Source of the DNA: Clostridium culturomicium
GTDB lineage: Bacteria > Bacillota > Clostridia > Clostridiales > Clostridiaceae
NCBI RefSeq assembly: GCF_000821305.1
Contig: NZ_CCXK01000016.1
Coordinates: 237,033-301,032 of the forward strand
DNA: 64,000 nucleotides
Direction: 5' to 3'
The position numbers and the translations under genes are program-made. A model generated the notes under the pieces. The model saw only the letters and a program-made list of their open reading frames with translations, had not been told where the DNA came from and ran no database searches. Position 1 is the first letter of the stretch. Every line of letters begins with the position of its first letter. Positions 43,749-52,572 of the stretch are shown in pieces.

Positions 43749-44459
43749 TTGATTTACTTCGCCCATAGAGGCTTAAGTGAAATTTATCCTGAGAACACTA
43801 TATTATCCTTTGATAAAGCAATGACAGCTGGTGCTGAAGCTGTAGAATTTGATGTTCATAAAACTAAAGATGGTGAACTTGTTGTTATACACGATGAAGA
43901 TATAAAACGTACCTTTAACGGAAGTGGCTTGATTAAGGATTTTACCCTTGCAGAACTAAAAAACTTCAAATGTAAAAATCCTGAATTTGAAAACAGCAAA
44001 CTTTGCAAACTTCCTACCTTGAACGAAGTTCTTGAGATTCTTAAAAGTGGAAATTTATTTATAAATATAGAACTTAAGACAGATTTAATCCACTATAATA
44101 ACATAGAAGCTGATGTTTTAGCTACTATAAAAAAATATAATCTGCAAAATAAAGTTTTAATTTCTAGCTTTAATCCTCAAAGCCTTGAAATCTTACGTGA
44201 ATTAGATGATTTAATAAAACTAGGTGTACTTTTTGGCAATAACAAAATGACCATGTTGGATTTCGCTTTAAAGGTAAATGCCTACTCCATTAATCCAGAT
44301 GTTTATTTAGTGGATCAGGCTTTAATTAATTTTGCTCACGACAATGAACTTAAGGTATTTTCCTATACTGTAAATAAACCTTCAGTAGCTTCGAACCTAG
44401 AAAAGTTAGGCTGCGATGGTATCTTTACAGATAATATTTTAAAATTTAAGAAGGATTAA
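43749..44459 (+). CDS. glycerophosphodiester phosphodiesterase
   Basis: A 236-residue barrel enzyme: FAHRGLSEIYPENT (H6, R7, Glu), EFDVHKTKDGELVVIHDE (metal Glu/Asp and second His), NIELKTD and the late VFSYTVNKP. No signal peptide, so it is cytoplasmic. It hydrolyses glycerophosphodiesters to glycerol 3-phosphate. The start is TTG at 43749, supported by an extended ribosome site GGAGGTGATC almost fully complementary to 16S rRNA. UgpQ-type in length. Confidence 0.92.
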   Translation: MIYFAHRGLSEIYPENTILSFDKAMTAGAEAVEFDVHKTKDGELVVIHDEDIKRTFNGSGLIKDFTLAELKNFKCKNPEFENSKLCKLPTLNEVLEILKSGNLFINIELKTDLIHYNNIEADVLATIKKYNLQNKVLISSFNPQSLEILRELDDLIKLGVLFGNNKMTMLDFALKVNAYSINPDVYLVDQALINFAHDNELKVFSYTVNKPSVASNLEKLGCDGIFTDNILKFKKD

Positions 44460-44461
44460 TA

Positions 44462-44496
44462 AATAAACCCAGCTAAAAAATCAGCTGGGTTTATTT
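44462..44496 (+). terminator. bidirectional terminator
   Basis: AATAAACCCAGCT (44462-44474) pairs with AGCTGGGTTTATT (44483-44495) between the convergent phosphodiesterase and GGDEF genes. Confidence 0.88.
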
Positions 44497-44497
44497 A

Positions 44498-45382
44498 TTA
44501 ATTTACAATTTTATTTCTTCCGCTCGCTTTAGCTTTATATAAATTTTTATCTGCTTTTTCAACAGCATCATCCATATTTATATCCTTACCGTTTGAACTA
44601 TATATACCCAAGCTGCAAGTTATTCTTATCTCAACATCGTCGTATTTAAATATATTATCATTAATTCTTTTTCGAATTCTTTCAGCAATATTTTGAGCAA
44701 TATCTTCATCAGCATTATTTAGTACTAGGATAAATTCCTCGCCACCATATCTTCCTATCCAATACATAGAATCACTTCTTGTATAATTCTTTACTATAGC
44801 TGCAAAATCTCTTAACACCTTATCCCCAATAACATGGCCATATGTGTCGTTAATGTTTTTAAAATAATCTAAATCAATCATCACAACAGAAGTGGATAAA
44901 TTTTCGTTTACACTTATTCTTAGGTCTTTTGGCAATCTTTCGTTGATATAAGCCTTATTATATACATCTGTTAATTCATCTTTAACAGTGCGCTCCTTAA
45001 TAACATTTAAAAATCCCAATACACTTTCTTCATAATTTGTGTCCATGTTTGAAATTCTTCCGTTTTGCGATACATCCTTAATCATTTCAATAACGTATTT
45101 ATTATTTTTAATGATTAATGGAGATGCAATAACCAATATAATTTTTCCTTCACTATATTCAATTTTAACAGCTGTTTCCTCTTTATCATAGGCTACTCTT
45201 GAAATACAATTCTCACATCTTTCATTTCTTTTCCATATGTCATAGCAAAAGCCGCTTTTTACACTTAAGTTTTCACACTCATGATTAATAATTGAATCAT
45301 TAATTGGGTTTACTAATCTTATACTATCATATAAATTTTTGAAAATTGACAGCCTTTCTTTTACCTCTCTTAAAGCATCCAT
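44498..45382 (-). CDS. GGDEF-domain diguanylate cyclase with cysteine-rich N-terminal sensor
   Basis: A 294-residue soluble protein. The C-terminal half is a GGDEF domain (VKDELTDVYNKAYINERL, MIDLDYFKNINDTYGH, GRYGGEEFILVL) with an intact GGEEF signature, so c-di-GMP synthesis is expected; the RxxD inhibitory site is not obvious. The N-terminal half is PAS-like and has four cysteines, C36-X9-C46-X9-C56-X2-C59, a spacing suited to a zinc or iron-sulfur site. There is no membrane segment. AAAGGGAG precedes the ATG. The gene may share a transcript with rmuC, 47 bases upstream. Confidence 0.88.
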   Translation of the reverse strand: MDALREVKERLSIFKNLYDSIRLVNPINDSIINHECENLSVKSGFCYDIWKRNERCENCISRVAYDKEETAVKIEYSEGKIILVIASPLIIKNNKYVIEMIKDVSQNGRISNMDTNYEESVLGFLNVIKERTVKDELTDVYNKAYINERLPKDLRISVNENLSTSVVMIDLDYFKNINDTYGHVIGDKVLRDFAAIVKNYTRSDSMYWIGRYGGEEFILVLNNADEDIAQNIAERIRKRINDNIFKYDDVEIRITCSLGIYSSNGKDINMDDAVEKADKNLYKAKASGRNKIVN

Positions 45383-45429
45383 AAATAATCTCCCTTTAAT
45401 TACAAAGCAATTGCACGTCAGGGGTTAAA

Positions 45430-46818
45430 CTAATTCTCCTCTTCTGTAATCTGCATTGTATCCATAATTGTTTCAGTAACTTCATTGCTTAAGCTTTCTA
45501 CATCCATAAGCTTTTTATTTATTTGTTTAGTTCTAGTTCCTACAAGTTTATCTAAATCTGAGCTCGCTTGAGTTAATTTTTTCTGTGTTGCTTTTAACAC
45601 ATCCTCAAATTTGCCAAATTCAGTTTTTACTGCACCAAGTACCTTCCATACTTCACTAGATCTCTTTTCTATTGCTAAAGTTTTAAATCCCATTTGTAAG
45701 CTATTTAAAAGTGCTGCTAAGGTTGTTGGACCTGTCACATTTATTCTATATTCTCTTTGAAGTATTTCTACTAAATTAGTTCTCTTTACAACTTCTGCAT
45801 AAAGTCCCTCTATTGGCAAAAACATTATTCCAAAATCAGTAGTATATGGCGGATCAATATATTTATCTCTTATATCCTTAGCAGATTTTTTGATTGATGT
45901 TTCTAACTTTTTATATGCTTCTTCAATTAATTTAGAATCACCGGTGTCATAAGCATCAACTAAATTATGATAAACATCCAGCGGGAATTTTGAATCCATA
46001 GGGAGGTATATTACCTCATTACTATCATCTTTACCTGGAAGCCTTATGGCAAACTCTACATTATCCCTAGACCCATGTTTTGTTACAACATTGATATCAT
46101 ACTGGTCCTTTGTCAAAATCTGATCTAAAATTCTGCTGAGTTGTATTTCTCCTAAAGTCCCTCTGGTCTTTACATTTGAAAGAACTTTTTTTAAATCCCC
46201 AACTCCCATGGCTAAAGACTGCATTTCACCTAAACCTTTATGAACAATTTCTAATCTATCACTTACTAGTTTAAAGGACTCACCCAACCTCTTCTCTAAA
46301 GTACTTTGAAGCTTTTCATCTACAGTTTCTCTCATTTTTTCAAGCTTCTCTTCAGTTGACTTTACTAATTCTCCTTGTTTAATCGTTAACTCAGTGAACT
46401 TTTCTTTTTGTAATTCATTAAAATCATTAACACTCTTAGAAAATTGATTTTCAAAAGATTTCAATGATTTTTCCATTGTTTCAGAATATATATCTAATTG
46501 ATTTTTTTGAAAAGCTGCAATTTCACTCATTCTTTTCAAAACATCATTTTTCATTAATTGAACCTGTTGATTTAACTCAAAACGAGCTTGCAGTTCCCCT
46601 TTTCGAGCTTCTTCTCTTCCTCTAAGCATTTCTTCTCTAAAAGCTCTTTCAAGCCTTTCAATACTCTTATCAAGTAAGTCAGCCTTCTGACTTACTTGTG
46701 CAAATCTCCCGTCAATATTCTTTTCACTTAATCCGTTTCCTCTATTCTTTAATGCTAATGTGCTAAATATATTCAAAACTAATAATATCAACACTATTAC
46801 TAATAAAACTTCTGTCAT
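45430..46818 (-). CDS. rmuC: RmuC-family DNA recombination protein
   Basis: A 462-residue protein: an N-terminal membrane anchor, about 180 residues of coiled coil (SQKADLLDKSIERLERAFREE...), then the RmuC nuclease-like core with GTLGEIQLSRILDQIL, LPMDSKFPLDVYHNLV, GIMFLPIEGLYAEVV and GPTTLAALLNSLQMGFKTL. RmuC limits inversions between short repeats in E. coli; the biochemical activity is unproven. I start at the ATG at 46816-46818 because the G-run ribosome site lies between it and an ATG five codons upstream. Confidence 0.93.
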   Translation of the reverse strand: MTEVLLVIVLILLVLNIFSTLALKNRGNGLSEKNIDGRFAQVSQKADLLDKSIERLERAFREEMLRGREEARKGELQARFELNQQVQLMKNDVLKRMSEIAAFQKNQLDIYSETMEKSLKSFENQFSKSVNDFNELQKEKFTELTIKQGELVKSTEEKLEKMRETVDEKLQSTLEKRLGESFKLVSDRLEIVHKGLGEMQSLAMGVGDLKKVLSNVKTRGTLGEIQLSRILDQILTKDQYDINVVTKHGSRDNVEFAIRLPGKDDSNEVIYLPMDSKFPLDVYHNLVDAYDTGDSKLIEEAYKKLETSIKKSAKDIRDKYIDPPYTTDFGIMFLPIEGLYAEVVKRTNLVEILQREYRINVTGPTTLAALLNSLQMGFKTLAIEKRSSEVWKVLGAVKTEFGKFEDVLKATQKKLTQASSDLDKLVGTRTKQINKKLMDVESLSNEVTETIMDTMQITEEEN

Positions 46819-46928
46819 TACATTCCCCCCCATTATATGGCCATTGTATCATTTTTCATAACAATATTATAGTTATCCTGTACATAATAACATAAATTTA
46901 TAAACTGTTCTATTTTACCTATAGAAAT

Positions 46929-46952
46929 AGCTGTCATTTGTTTCTTATAATG
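46929..46952 (-). terminator. hairpin after the membrane-anchored protein gene
   Basis: GCTGTCATT and AATGACAGC arms lie directly downstream of the leftward gene ending at 46965. The U-run is weak (TATTTC). Confidence 0.55.
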
Positions 46953-46964
46953 ACAGCCATACCT

Positions 46965-47939
46965 TTATTCCTTAAACAATTTATTTAGATTTCCTGCTTT
47001 TTCTAAGTATCCAGCAATACTATAATACCAATTGCTAACTGGTATTATTACCTCTTCAGCTTGTTTATTTGTATCAATAATTTTAACTTTTAATAGTGTT
47101 TCAATTAATTTAGGTTCAAGCTTATTTTTATCCTCTCTCCAAAGATTCACTTTATAACTAACTTTAAAGCTCTCTCCCTCCTTGATTTCTATTGGAAATT
47201 TTATATCACTTATATCTTGATCATTCAACTTAACACTAAGATATTTATCTGATATATCCAATAAATTTGCATTCACTTCTGTTATTTTAATATTTCTCAA
47301 GGCTTCATAATTTATATTACTCCAGTTCATTTCACCACTAGTACCATACATCTCTCTAACAAAGGTTGTTCTTAATTCTTGATCTGTTACATCTCTTATC
47401 TTTACATTCCCTATATCAACAATTCTACTATACTCTCCACTACCTATCTGTATCTTTGTTATAACAATCTCTTTTTTCTCCTCTAATAGATCATATATAC
47501 TTCTTCCATCATTCAAAAAAACTTGTCCTAAATCAACACTCAAAACCTTTAATCTATAAGGATATATTTCGACTCCAGTAACCTGATTTCCTTGATTAAA
47601 CATATCGAAAGTACTTCCTCCAAAATTCCCATTGCTAGAAAAACATTCTTGTGAATTAATTTCTGGAAAACTAATAGTTCTATAATCTATTTTATCGGTA
47701 ATATAAGTGTTATTAGAAAAATCATCTATATAATAGAATTCTAATACCTTCGATCCAAATTTTACATATGGATTTATTTCACTATTATCAGATTCAATTG
47801 ATACATTTTTCTCCACACACTCTTTAATAAAAATAGGCTTATCTAAGAAATATATTTGGTATCTTATAATATTAAACACCCAAACAGTTAAAACAAAAAC
47901 TATGGGAAAGATAATACACTTTTTATTTATATTCATCAT
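46965..47939 (-). CDS. membrane-anchored extracytoplasmic protein of unknown function
   Basis: A 324-residue protein with one N-terminal membrane segment (CIIFPIVFVLTVWVFNII) and an otherwise hydrophilic, beta-rich exterior. I recognise no domain. The start at 47937-47939 is chosen because AGGG lies nine bases before it; the site overlaps the stop codon of the upstream gene. It is the last gene of a run with a response regulator, histidine kinase and a small membrane protein, so it may be a sensor accessory or target of that system. Confidence 0.65.
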   Translation of the reverse strand: MMNINKKCIIFPIVFVLTVWVFNIIRYQIYFLDKPIFIKECVEKNVSIESDNSEINPYVKFGSKVLEFYYIDDFSNNTYITDKIDYRTISFPEINSQECFSSNGNFGGSTFDMFNQGNQVTGVEIYPYRLKVLSVDLGQVFLNDGRSIYDLLEEKKEIVITKIQIGSGEYSRIVDIGNVKIRDVTDQELRTTFVREMYGTSGEMNWSNINYEALRNIKITEVNANLLDISDKYLSVKLNDQDISDIKFPIEIKEGESFKVSYKVNLWREDKNKLEPKLIETLLKVKIIDTNKQAEEVIIPVSNWYYSIAGYLEKAGNLNKLFKE

Positions 47940-47950
47940 ACATACCATCC

Positions 47951-48535
47951 CTACATACTAGTGCTCGTATCTTTTTCTACAAATGTTTTTGCAGCTTTTC
48001 TCACTATCGCCATAACTAAAATATTTACTATAAACATAGTTATACCTAAAATAATTATCATCCCGTCTAACAATCCATTTTTAAAATTCAAACTAAAGGC
48101 TGTTAAAACTGAGAAGGCAACCGTGCAGGCAAATGATAGGTGCCATCTTTCCTTAGCCTTAGAACTAATTTCTAAATTGCCATTTTTTTCACCTAAATTA
48201 AATATTCCTTTTAAAATATAATATAGTAATACAATTCTAATAACTGCTGAAATCTGACCGTATATAACAAATAATATAGAACTATTAGCTTCCTCTAGAT
48301 CGCTGTATCCAGTATATTTGAAAACCAAATTCACAGCCTCGAAGCCAACCATAATCCACCCGTAGATCTCACCTTTTTTAAAGGCTTCTTCATCTTTTGT
48401 TTCATGTAAACCATTTAATGCCGTAGCTATCATGATCACTCCAATAATATTAGGGAGTACATCCATGGTTCCAATATTCAAATTAAAAAAAACTAGAATC
48501 ATCCCCCAAAATATCCGATTGAAATACATATCCAT
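47951..48535 (-). CDS. small multi-spanning membrane protein, unknown
   Basis: A 194-residue protein with about five membrane segments (FWGMILVFFNLNIG, VLPNIIGVIMIATAL, ILFVIYGQISAVIRIVLLYY, LSFACTVAFSVLTAFSL, MIIILGITMFIVNILVMAI). No known motif. It starts ten bases after the histidine kinase gene and runs into the next gene, forming a four-gene unit, so a link to envelope sensing is likely by context only. Confidence 0.65.
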   Translation of the reverse strand: MDMYFNRIFWGMILVFFNLNIGTMDVLPNIIGVIMIATALNGLHETKDEEAFKKGEIYGWIMVGFEAVNLVFKYTGYSDLEEANSSILFVIYGQISAVIRIVLLYYILKGIFNLGEKNGNLEISSKAKERWHLSFACTVAFSVLTAFSLNFKNGLLDGMIIILGITMFIVNILVMAIVRKAAKTFVEKDTSTSM

Positions 48536-48545
48536 ACCCTTTCCC

Positions 48546-49787
48546 CTATTTAATATTTTTCATTAATATAACTTTAAACTCCGTTCCCTCATTAACTTTG
48601 CTGCTAACCTCAATATAACCCTGTTGAGCTTCAATTATAGATTTGCTTAACGATAATCCAATTCCAACAGAATCACTTTTTCCACCTTTGTAAAATCTTT
48701 TAAAAATATTTGGAAGATCCTTTTCTTCAATCCCTTCTCCATTATCTTTAATAATAATTTTTGTATTAATCAGCGTTTCCTCTAAACTTACTGTAACATT
48801 TCCCCCACCACTATGTTCTATACAATTTTTTATAATATTAATTAGTGCTTCCTCCAGCCATTGCTCATCGTATTCAGCACAAATTTCACCTGATAGCGAA
48901 GCTTCATCAAGCCACAATTGAACCTCATTCCTTTGAGCCATTAACTTTAAAGTTTCAAATACGTCTTCAACTGTTTGATTAAGATTGTTTTCTTTTATAC
49001 AAAACTCTATTGCTCTAGCATCTACCTTTGCCAGCTTCAGCATACTTTTTATAAGCCATTCCATTCTACTAAGCTGCTTTTTACTATTTTCTAAAAATCT
49101 ATTTTTATTTTCCTCATTTAAACCTGGTTTACTTAAAATATCGTTATACACAATCAACGCAGCTAACGGTGTCTTTAGCTGATGTGAAATATCAGATAAA
49201 AGATTTACCAAAAACTCTTTTTCTTTTTTCAAATCAATCATCTGACTTTGAATAATAGTTCTCATGTTATTAAAACCAAAGAACAATTTAGCAAAGTCTC
49301 CTTCCTTTTCTTTATAAATATTCATATCATAGTTGCCCTCGAGTATTTCCTTAGAAGCTTTAGTTAATAGCCTAACTCTAGAATATATAATTTCATACTG
49401 CCAATAATTTAGTACAAGAATAGCTATGCCTAATACCAACACCAAGACTGACAATATAAGCATACTTTCCTTAAAAGCAGCATTAATAGCTGGTAAAAAT
49501 GTAAATTTTATATTTTCATCATATCCATAAGTGGCCAAAACTTCATTTCCTCTGGCAATAATTTCTTCATTTTGACTTTCAAAAGAGGCTTTAACCAATG
49601 CGTTTGCTAATTCAGGATGAGTTTCTGTTATTTTCCCAATAACTGCGGCCCTTCCATTAATATAACTATGTTTTATACCGTTAAAACTAAAATATAGTGC
49701 ACAATTAATTATCAAACTAAAAGAAATTATCACTATTAATATTATGGCTGAACTTTTTTTCACTTCAGGATTTACTGAGTTTTTCAT
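48546..49787 (-). CDS. sensor histidine kinase
   Basis: A 413-residue kinase: membrane segment near 15-35, an extracellular loop of about 70 residues, a second segment near 110-130, HAMP linker, the dimerisation motif SDISHQLKTPLAAL (phospho-His near 205), N box NIIKNCIEHS, G1 DNGEGIEEKDLP and G2 GIGLSLSKSI. It is complete and should autophosphorylate. The response regulator gene ends 14 bases upstream. The short loop does not reveal the signal. Confidence 0.93.
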   Translation of the reverse strand: MKNSVNPEVKKSSAIILIVIISFSLIINCALYFSFNGIKHSYINGRAAVIGKITETHPELANALVKASFESQNEEIIARGNEVLATYGYDENIKFTFLPAINAAFKESMLILSVLVLVLGIAILVLNYWQYEIIYSRVRLLTKASKEILEGNYDMNIYKEKEGDFAKLFFGFNNMRTIIQSQMIDLKKEKEFLVNLLSDISHQLKTPLAALIVYNDILSKPGLNEENKNRFLENSKKQLSRMEWLIKSMLKLAKVDARAIEFCIKENNLNQTVEDVFETLKLMAQRNEVQLWLDEASLSGEICAEYDEQWLEEALINIIKNCIEHSGGGNVTVSLEETLINTKIIIKDNGEGIEEKDLPNIFKRFYKGGKSDSVGIGLSLSKSIIEAQQGYIEVSSKVNEGTEFKVILMKNIK

Positions 49788-49801
49788 ATACTTCTCCTAC
49801 T

Positions 49802-50491
49802 TTATTGAATATCTTTATTCCACATATACCCTAAGCCACGTTTTGTAATAATATATTCTGGCTTAGATGGATTTTCTTCAATCTTTTCTCTTAATCTTTT
49901 TATGTACACTGAAAGAGTATTATCTTCAACAAAAGCCCCCTCATCCTCAAATAATTCATTAAGAATTTCATCTTTACTTAGCATTACACCTGGACTCTTC
50001 ATAAATATCAACAAAAGCTTATATTCCTTAGCTGTTAATGCTAATCTTTCATTCTTTTTTAATACTTCAATCTTAGCTGTATTTAAAATAATATCCTCAC
50101 ATTTTATAATCAGGCTATTTTTTTCAAATTTAGAATTTCTTCTTAAAGCCACTTTAATACGGGATAATAGTTCTCTTACCCTAAAGGGTTTTGTAATATA
50201 ATCTTCTCCTCCCATATCAAGTCCTAAAACCACATTTACTTCCTCATCTAAAGCAGTAAGAAAAATTATAGGTGTATCTTTAATAGATTTTATGTATTTG
50301 CACACATCATATCCACTTCCATCAGGTAAATTTATATCTAATAGAACTAAATCAAAATCTTTTTTATCAAAATACGCCTTTCCCTCCTTAACTGTACTCG
50401 CTCTTACAACCTCATATCCCTCTTCTTGTAATGTATACTCAATTCCTAATGCTAATGCTTCATCATCTTCTACAAATAAAATTCTATTCAT
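49802..50491 (-). CDS. OmpR/PhoB-type response regulator
   Basis: A 229-residue regulator: acidic pair E8/D9/D10, phospho-acceptor D52 in LLDINLPDG, Thr and Lys switch residues (IFLTAL, ITKPF), and a winged-helix C-terminal domain ending SVYIKRLREKIEENPSKPEYIITKRGLGYMW. Partner of the kinase downstream. A pair of CTTACAA direct repeats 20 bp apart upstream of the ABC exporter at 55841 has the spacing such regulators use, but the link is untested. Confidence 0.94.
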   Translation of the reverse strand: MNRILFVEDDEALALGIEYTLQEEGYEVVRASTVKEGKAYFDKKDFDLVLLDINLPDGSGYDVCKYIKSIKDTPIIFLTALDEEVNVVLGLDMGGEDYITKPFRVRELLSRIKVALRRNSKFEKNSLIIKCEDIILNTAKIEVLKKNERLALTAKEYKLLLIFMKSPGVMLSKDEILNELFEDEGAFVEDNTLSVYIKRLREKIEENPSKPEYIITKRGLGYMWNKDIQ

Positions 50492-50611
50492 TTAAAAACT
50501 CCTAATAATTTAAATTTTAATATACTTTATTTTAATTATACCTTATTTCTCATGCTGTTACTTAATCAATCCACCAGTAATCAAAATATTTTTAACACTT
50601 TATTAACAACT

Positions 50612-50665
50612 AAAATAGTTTAAAAGATATATAATACTACATAGAACTATTTTATCTAGTATTAT
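50612..50665. promoter_or_regulatory. interleaved inverted repeats upstream of marR-MATE operon
   Basis: AAAATAGTT (50612-50620)/AACTATTTT (50645-50653) and ATAATACTA (50631-50639)/TAGTATTAT (50657-50665) are two exact 9-base inverted repeats that interlock over a TATAAT box (50630-50635), just before the MarR gene. They are good candidates for MarR operator half-sites. Confidence 0.5.
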
Positions 50666-50680
50666 TCGGAGGTGAATTAA

Positions 50681-51133
50681 ATGGCAAATAACGAACCAAT
50701 TGGAATATATATTGCAAAAATTAAGCTGCTGCAAGAACGAATTTTTGGAAACCTTCTTGTTGAAAATGGAATTGAGGTCTTCAATAGTCCTCAAAGCAGA
50801 ATTCTTTTTACGCTTTGGCTTGAAGACAATATAACCATCAGTGAGTTAAGCAAAAAAACAGGATTAGCAAAGACTACCTTAACTAGTATGCTTGATAGAC
50901 TTGAATCACAAGGCAATGTAAAAAGAATACTAAGTACAGAAGATAGGAGAGCTATCCGTATAGTTTTAACTGAAAAAGCTCGTTCATTAGAGGAACCATA
51001 TGAAACAGCTCGTGATGCCATGAGAAATATAAATTTTAAAGGCTTTTCTTCTGAAGAGATTGAGGACTTCGAAACTAAGCTTATTAAAATACTTAATAAT
51101 CTCAATGAATATGCTGACAATAATATCAAATAA
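50681..51133 (+). CDS. MarR-family regulator of the adjacent MATE pump
   Basis: A 150-residue winged-helix protein: TISELSKKTGLAKTTLTSMLDRLESQGNVKRI is the DNA-binding helix pair and STEDRRAIRIVLTEKA the wing. CGGAGGTG precedes the ATG. The MATE gene begins 12 bases after its stop, so the two form an operon, the usual layout of a ligand-released repressor and its pump. Inverted repeats at the promoter fit autoregulation. Confidence 0.9.
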   Translation: MANNEPIGIYIAKIKLLQERIFGNLLVENGIEVFNSPQSRILFTLWLEDNITISELSKKTGLAKTTLTSMLDRLESQGNVKRILSTEDRRAIRIVLTEKARSLEEPYETARDAMRNINFKGFSSEEIEDFETKLIKILNNLNEYADNNIK

Positions 51134-51145
51134 GGGGGAAAAACA

Positions 51146-52519
51146 ATGTCAAATTCACAAGATGAAAAATTAGGTAAAGAAAATATTCCTAAGCTAATGT
51201 TTACTTTAGCTTTACCTGCTATTCTAGCTCAATTAATTAACGTTCTTTACAACATAGTTGACCGTATTTATATCGGTAATATGGCAGGTGTTGGTGACTT
51301 AGCTCTTACAGGAGTTGGCGTTACCTTTCCAATCATAATTCTTATTTCAGCCTTTAGTGCTCTAGCCGGAATGGGTGGTGCCCCACTTACTTCTATAAAA
51401 TTAGGTAGTGGTGATAAAGATGGCGCTGAAAAAATACTAGGTAATGCTACAACTTTACTAATCATCTTCTCTATTGTGTTAACTATCTTATTTTCAGTAT
51501 TTAAAGAACCTTTACTTTACATGTTTGGTGCAAGTGAAAATATTATAGGCTATAGTCTAGACTATATAACTATTTATTTATGGGGTACTGTATTTGTACA
51601 ATTTGCTTTAGGTTTAAATATGTTTATAAGTGCACAAGGGTTTGCTAAAACAGCAATGCTCTCTGTTCTAATCGGAGCTATCACAAACATTGTTCTAGAT
51701 CCAATCTTTATCTTTGGTTTAGACTTAGGTGTAAAAGGTGCCGCTCTTGCAACAATAATATCTCAATGCTTAAGTGCTATTTGGGTTGTTAACTTCTTAC
51801 TATCTAAGAAAAGTAAGAGTGTTATTAAAATCAAAAAAGAGAATTTAAAAATTAATAAGACTATTATTGGAAGTATTGTAGCTCTTGGTGTTGCTCCATT
51901 TATTATGCAAGCAACAGAAAGCTTAATTGGAATAGTTCTAAATTCTGGTCTACAAAACTACGGTGGAGACCTATATGTAGGTTCAATGACAATTATGATG
52001 AGCATAATGCAACTTCTAGTTGTTCCTATTAGTGGACTTACTCAAGGTGTTCAACCAATCATCAGTTATAACTTCGGTGCAAAAAAATATGATAGAGTTA
52101 AAAAGACCTTTAGACTTTTAATCATTGTATCTTTTACTGCTACAGTTTTAGGGACTCTTGCAATCATACTATTCCCAAATGTTTTTGTAAGAATGTTTAC
52201 CCAACAACAAGAACTAGCTGATTTAACAGCTAAAATGATAAAAATATTTATGTGTGGAATGTGGGCTTTTGGAATACAAATGGCATGCCAAGCAACCTTC
52301 ATGGGGCTTGGTCAAGCTAAAATTTCTTTATTTCTAGCTTTATTGCGTAAGGTAATTTTATTAATTCCACTCGCTATAATCTTACCAAAATTTGCAGGTG
52401 TAGTTGGAATTTATTGGGCAGAACCAGTGGCAGACATAGTCGCTTCTTTCACAACCCTTATAATATTCCTTAACTCCTATAAAAAAATATTAGGTGAGAT
52501 AGACTCTTCAGCAAGTTAA
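51146..52519 (+). CDS. MATE-family multidrug efflux transporter
   Basis: A 457-residue transporter with 12 predicted membrane segments in two homologous halves: ILAQLINVLYNIVDRIYIG, GVGVTFPIIILISAFSALAGMGG, NIVLDPIFIFGLDLGVKGAALAT, then the second half with GLTQGVQPIISYNFGAKKYDRVK. These are hallmark MATE motifs. It exports cationic drugs or metabolites by Na+ or H+ exchange. Immediately downstream of its MarR regulator; a terminator follows. Confidence 0.94.
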   Translation: MSNSQDEKLGKENIPKLMFTLALPAILAQLINVLYNIVDRIYIGNMAGVGDLALTGVGVTFPIIILISAFSALAGMGGAPLTSIKLGSGDKDGAEKILGNATTLLIIFSIVLTILFSVFKEPLLYMFGASENIIGYSLDYITIYLWGTVFVQFALGLNMFISAQGFAKTAMLSVLIGAITNIVLDPIFIFGLDLGVKGAALATIISQCLSAIWVVNFLLSKKSKSVIKIKKENLKINKTIIGSIVALGVAPFIMQATESLIGIVLNSGLQNYGGDLYVGSMTIMMSIMQLLVVPISGLTQGVQPIISYNFGAKKYDRVKKTFRLLIIVSFTATVLGTLAIILFPNVFVRMFTQQQELADLTAKMIKIFMCGMWAFGIQMACQATFMGLGQAKISLFLALLRKVILLIPLAIILPKFAGVVGIYWAEPVADIVASFTTLIIFLNSYKKILGEIDSSAS

Positions 52520-52539
52520 AATACAAATATTGCTTAATT

Positions 52540-52572
52540 AATGAGGGATAGCCTATGGGCTATCCCTCATTT
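52540..52572 (+). terminator. bidirectional terminator
   Basis: A 14-bp stem (AATGAGGGATAGCC, 52540-52553, with 52558-52571) lies between the convergent MATE and ABC-permease genes. Confidence 0.9.
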
